Shown piece after piece: positions 63,571-64,000 of a stretch of DNA of 64,000 bases. The notes under the pieces were generated by a model. It did no database searches, was not told the origin of the DNA, and saw nothing but the letters and a program-made list of their open reading frames with translations. Position 1 is the stretch's first letter. Every line of letters begins with the position of its first letter. The stretch is taken from assembly GCA_030693515.1 (NCBI GenBank), contig JAUYAK010000085.1:113895-177894 (forward strand). The letters run 5' to 3'. Source of the stretch: Opitutaceae bacterium. Lineage in GTDB: Bacteria > Verrucomicrobiota > Verrucomicrobiia > Opitutales > Opitutaceae. The translations under genes and the position numbers were made by a program.

Positions 63571-63626
63571 CCCTGCGCGCGCAGCCGCTCCGTGAGCGAA
63601 TCGAGCGTCTCGCCGGTGAGCGGTGG
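63571..63626 (-). repeat. 56-bp duplicate of the rlmN 5' coding region
   Basis: Bases 63571-63626 are identical to 62830-62885, which encode PPLTGETLDSLTERLRAQG of RlmN. The copy has the same orientation, lies 744 bp upstream of the rlmN start on the same strand, and begins 3 bp after the stop of the small membrane protein. It is not preceded by a start codon in the rlmN frame, so it is a non-functional fragment. Confidence 0.85.
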
Positions 63627-63629
63627 ACT

Positions 63630-63848
63630 TCAACGCAGCGACATGAGGCCGAATATCAGCGAGAGCGCGAGGATGGTAATGCCCAATTTAAGCAACGTCG
63701 GCAGGGCGCGTGCGGCGCCGATAAAAATCACGGCTCCAGCCAAGATGATTAGACTCACAAAAACCACTGCGACTGCTCCACTATCAGCTATGAGCCGGAT
63801 AGGTGAGACGGCGGTGATAGCTCGCTCAAAAAGTTTGGGGCTCACCAT
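63630..63848 (-). CDS. Small membrane protein of unknown function
   Basis: A 72-residue protein from ATG 63848 (MVSPKLFERAITAV) with two hydrophobic segments (AVAVVFVSLIILAGAVIFIGA, about residues 25-45, and LLKLGITILALSLIFGLMSL at the end). No family recognised. An ATG at 63893 or 63887 would add a basic, serine-rich start. Its stop lies 3 bp before the rlmN fragment. Confidence 0.5.
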   Translation of the reverse strand: MVSPKLFERAITAVSPIRLIADSGAVAVVFVSLIILAGAVIFIGAARALPTLLKLGITILALSLIFGLMSLR

Positions 63849-63908
63849 CCCAACTAAACCGTGAGATTGCCTCGATTTAGTGGACATAGACATCCGCGTT
63901 GACGGGTA

Positions 63909-63970
63909 GCTGTTTGGTCGCTTCCGAGGACAGGAGCCGAAGAGCTTGCCGCAGGAAGCGACCAAACAGC
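63909..63970. repeat. 17-bp perfect inverted repeat near the window end
   Basis: GCTGTTTGGTCGCTTCC (63909-63925) is exactly inverted as GGAAGCGACCAAACAGC (63954-63970), with a 28-base centre. The left arm is preceded so that it reads GTAGCTGTTTGG, and the right arm is followed by GGAGG; this resembles the GTAG heads elsewhere, but the arms are not themselves palindromic, so I keep it apart. Confidence 0.6.
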
Positions 63971-64000
63971 GGAGGGCACGGAGTCGGCCGGTTCGGGCGA

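Overview
The window is a high-GC bacterial chromosome segment, most probably from the Opitutaceae or a close relative in Verrucomicrobiota. This rests on gene content: long TonB-dependent receptors with an N-terminal STN domain, large secreted proteins ending in tandem copies of one C-terminal beta module, a sigma/FecR/receptor trio, a Tat-exported Gfo/Idh/MocA oxidoreductase, and intergenic palindromes headed by GTAG. No 16S gene or other firm taxonomic marker is present, so the placement is inference. No rRNA, tRNA, CRISPR array, prophage or complete transposon was seen.

Layout. 1-1.6 kb: 3' part of an Ala/Pro-rich protein of unknown function, cut by the window edge. 1.6-6.7 kb: a minus-strand run pyrR-pyrB-pyrC-CPBP protease-thiL-tsaE (pyrimidine synthesis, thiamine, tRNA t6A). 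6.8-14.1 kb: two large secreted proteins, a LamG/Ig protein and a subtilisin-like protease with a PQQ-type propeller. They share C-terminal modules; the protease is split by a one-base frameshift. 14.1-26.5 kb: a complex I operon nuoA-B-C-D-I-H-J-K-L-M-M-N with two nuoM genes and no nuoE, nuoF or nuoG. 26.7-29.8 kb: apbE, a GT2 glycosyltransferase and an Agl23-like membrane protein, with overlapping ends. 29.9-35.1 kb: ECF sigma factor, FecR-type anti-sigma factor and a TonB-dependent receptor. 35.3-38.0 kb: discoidin-type protein, Gfo/Idh/MocA oxidoreductase, DoxX-like protein. 38.1-43.6 kb: sucA-sucB-lpd for 2-oxoglutarate dehydrogenase. 43.8-45.4 kb: a small conserved protein, a SUI1/YciH factor, and metF.

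45.4-54.9 kb is the most interesting locus. A TonB-dependent receptor is followed by a tightly packed operon: DUF3225 (HpxZ/AtzH-like), AtzE-family amidase, BiuH-like biuret hydrolase, NCS2-like permease and AtzF-like allophanate hydrolase. A divergent GntR/FCD regulator lies upstream, with a palindromic operator candidate in the shared gap. I read it as a complete outer-membrane-to-ammonia route for a ureide or biuret-like nitrogen compound. The ring-opening enzyme and the small AtzG partner of AtzE are not in the window.

54.9-59.6 kb: a GldA/GldF/GldG-type ABC system with a DUF4340 protein. 59.8-61.6 kb: a polytopic membrane protein gene with an in-frame TGA and a GTAG palindrome inside the coding region. 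61.8-62.9 kb: rlmN. 63.1-64.0 kb: a scarred region with repeat units, a hicB-like gene with only a 13-codon hicA stub, a 56-bp copy of the rlmN 5' end, a small membrane protein, and a 17-bp inverted repeat.

Dispersed repeats recur across the window: at least seven GTAG-headed palindromic elements, and four larger inverted arrays built from CACGGAT or CACAGAG units. Two of the GTAG elements lie inside coding sequence.
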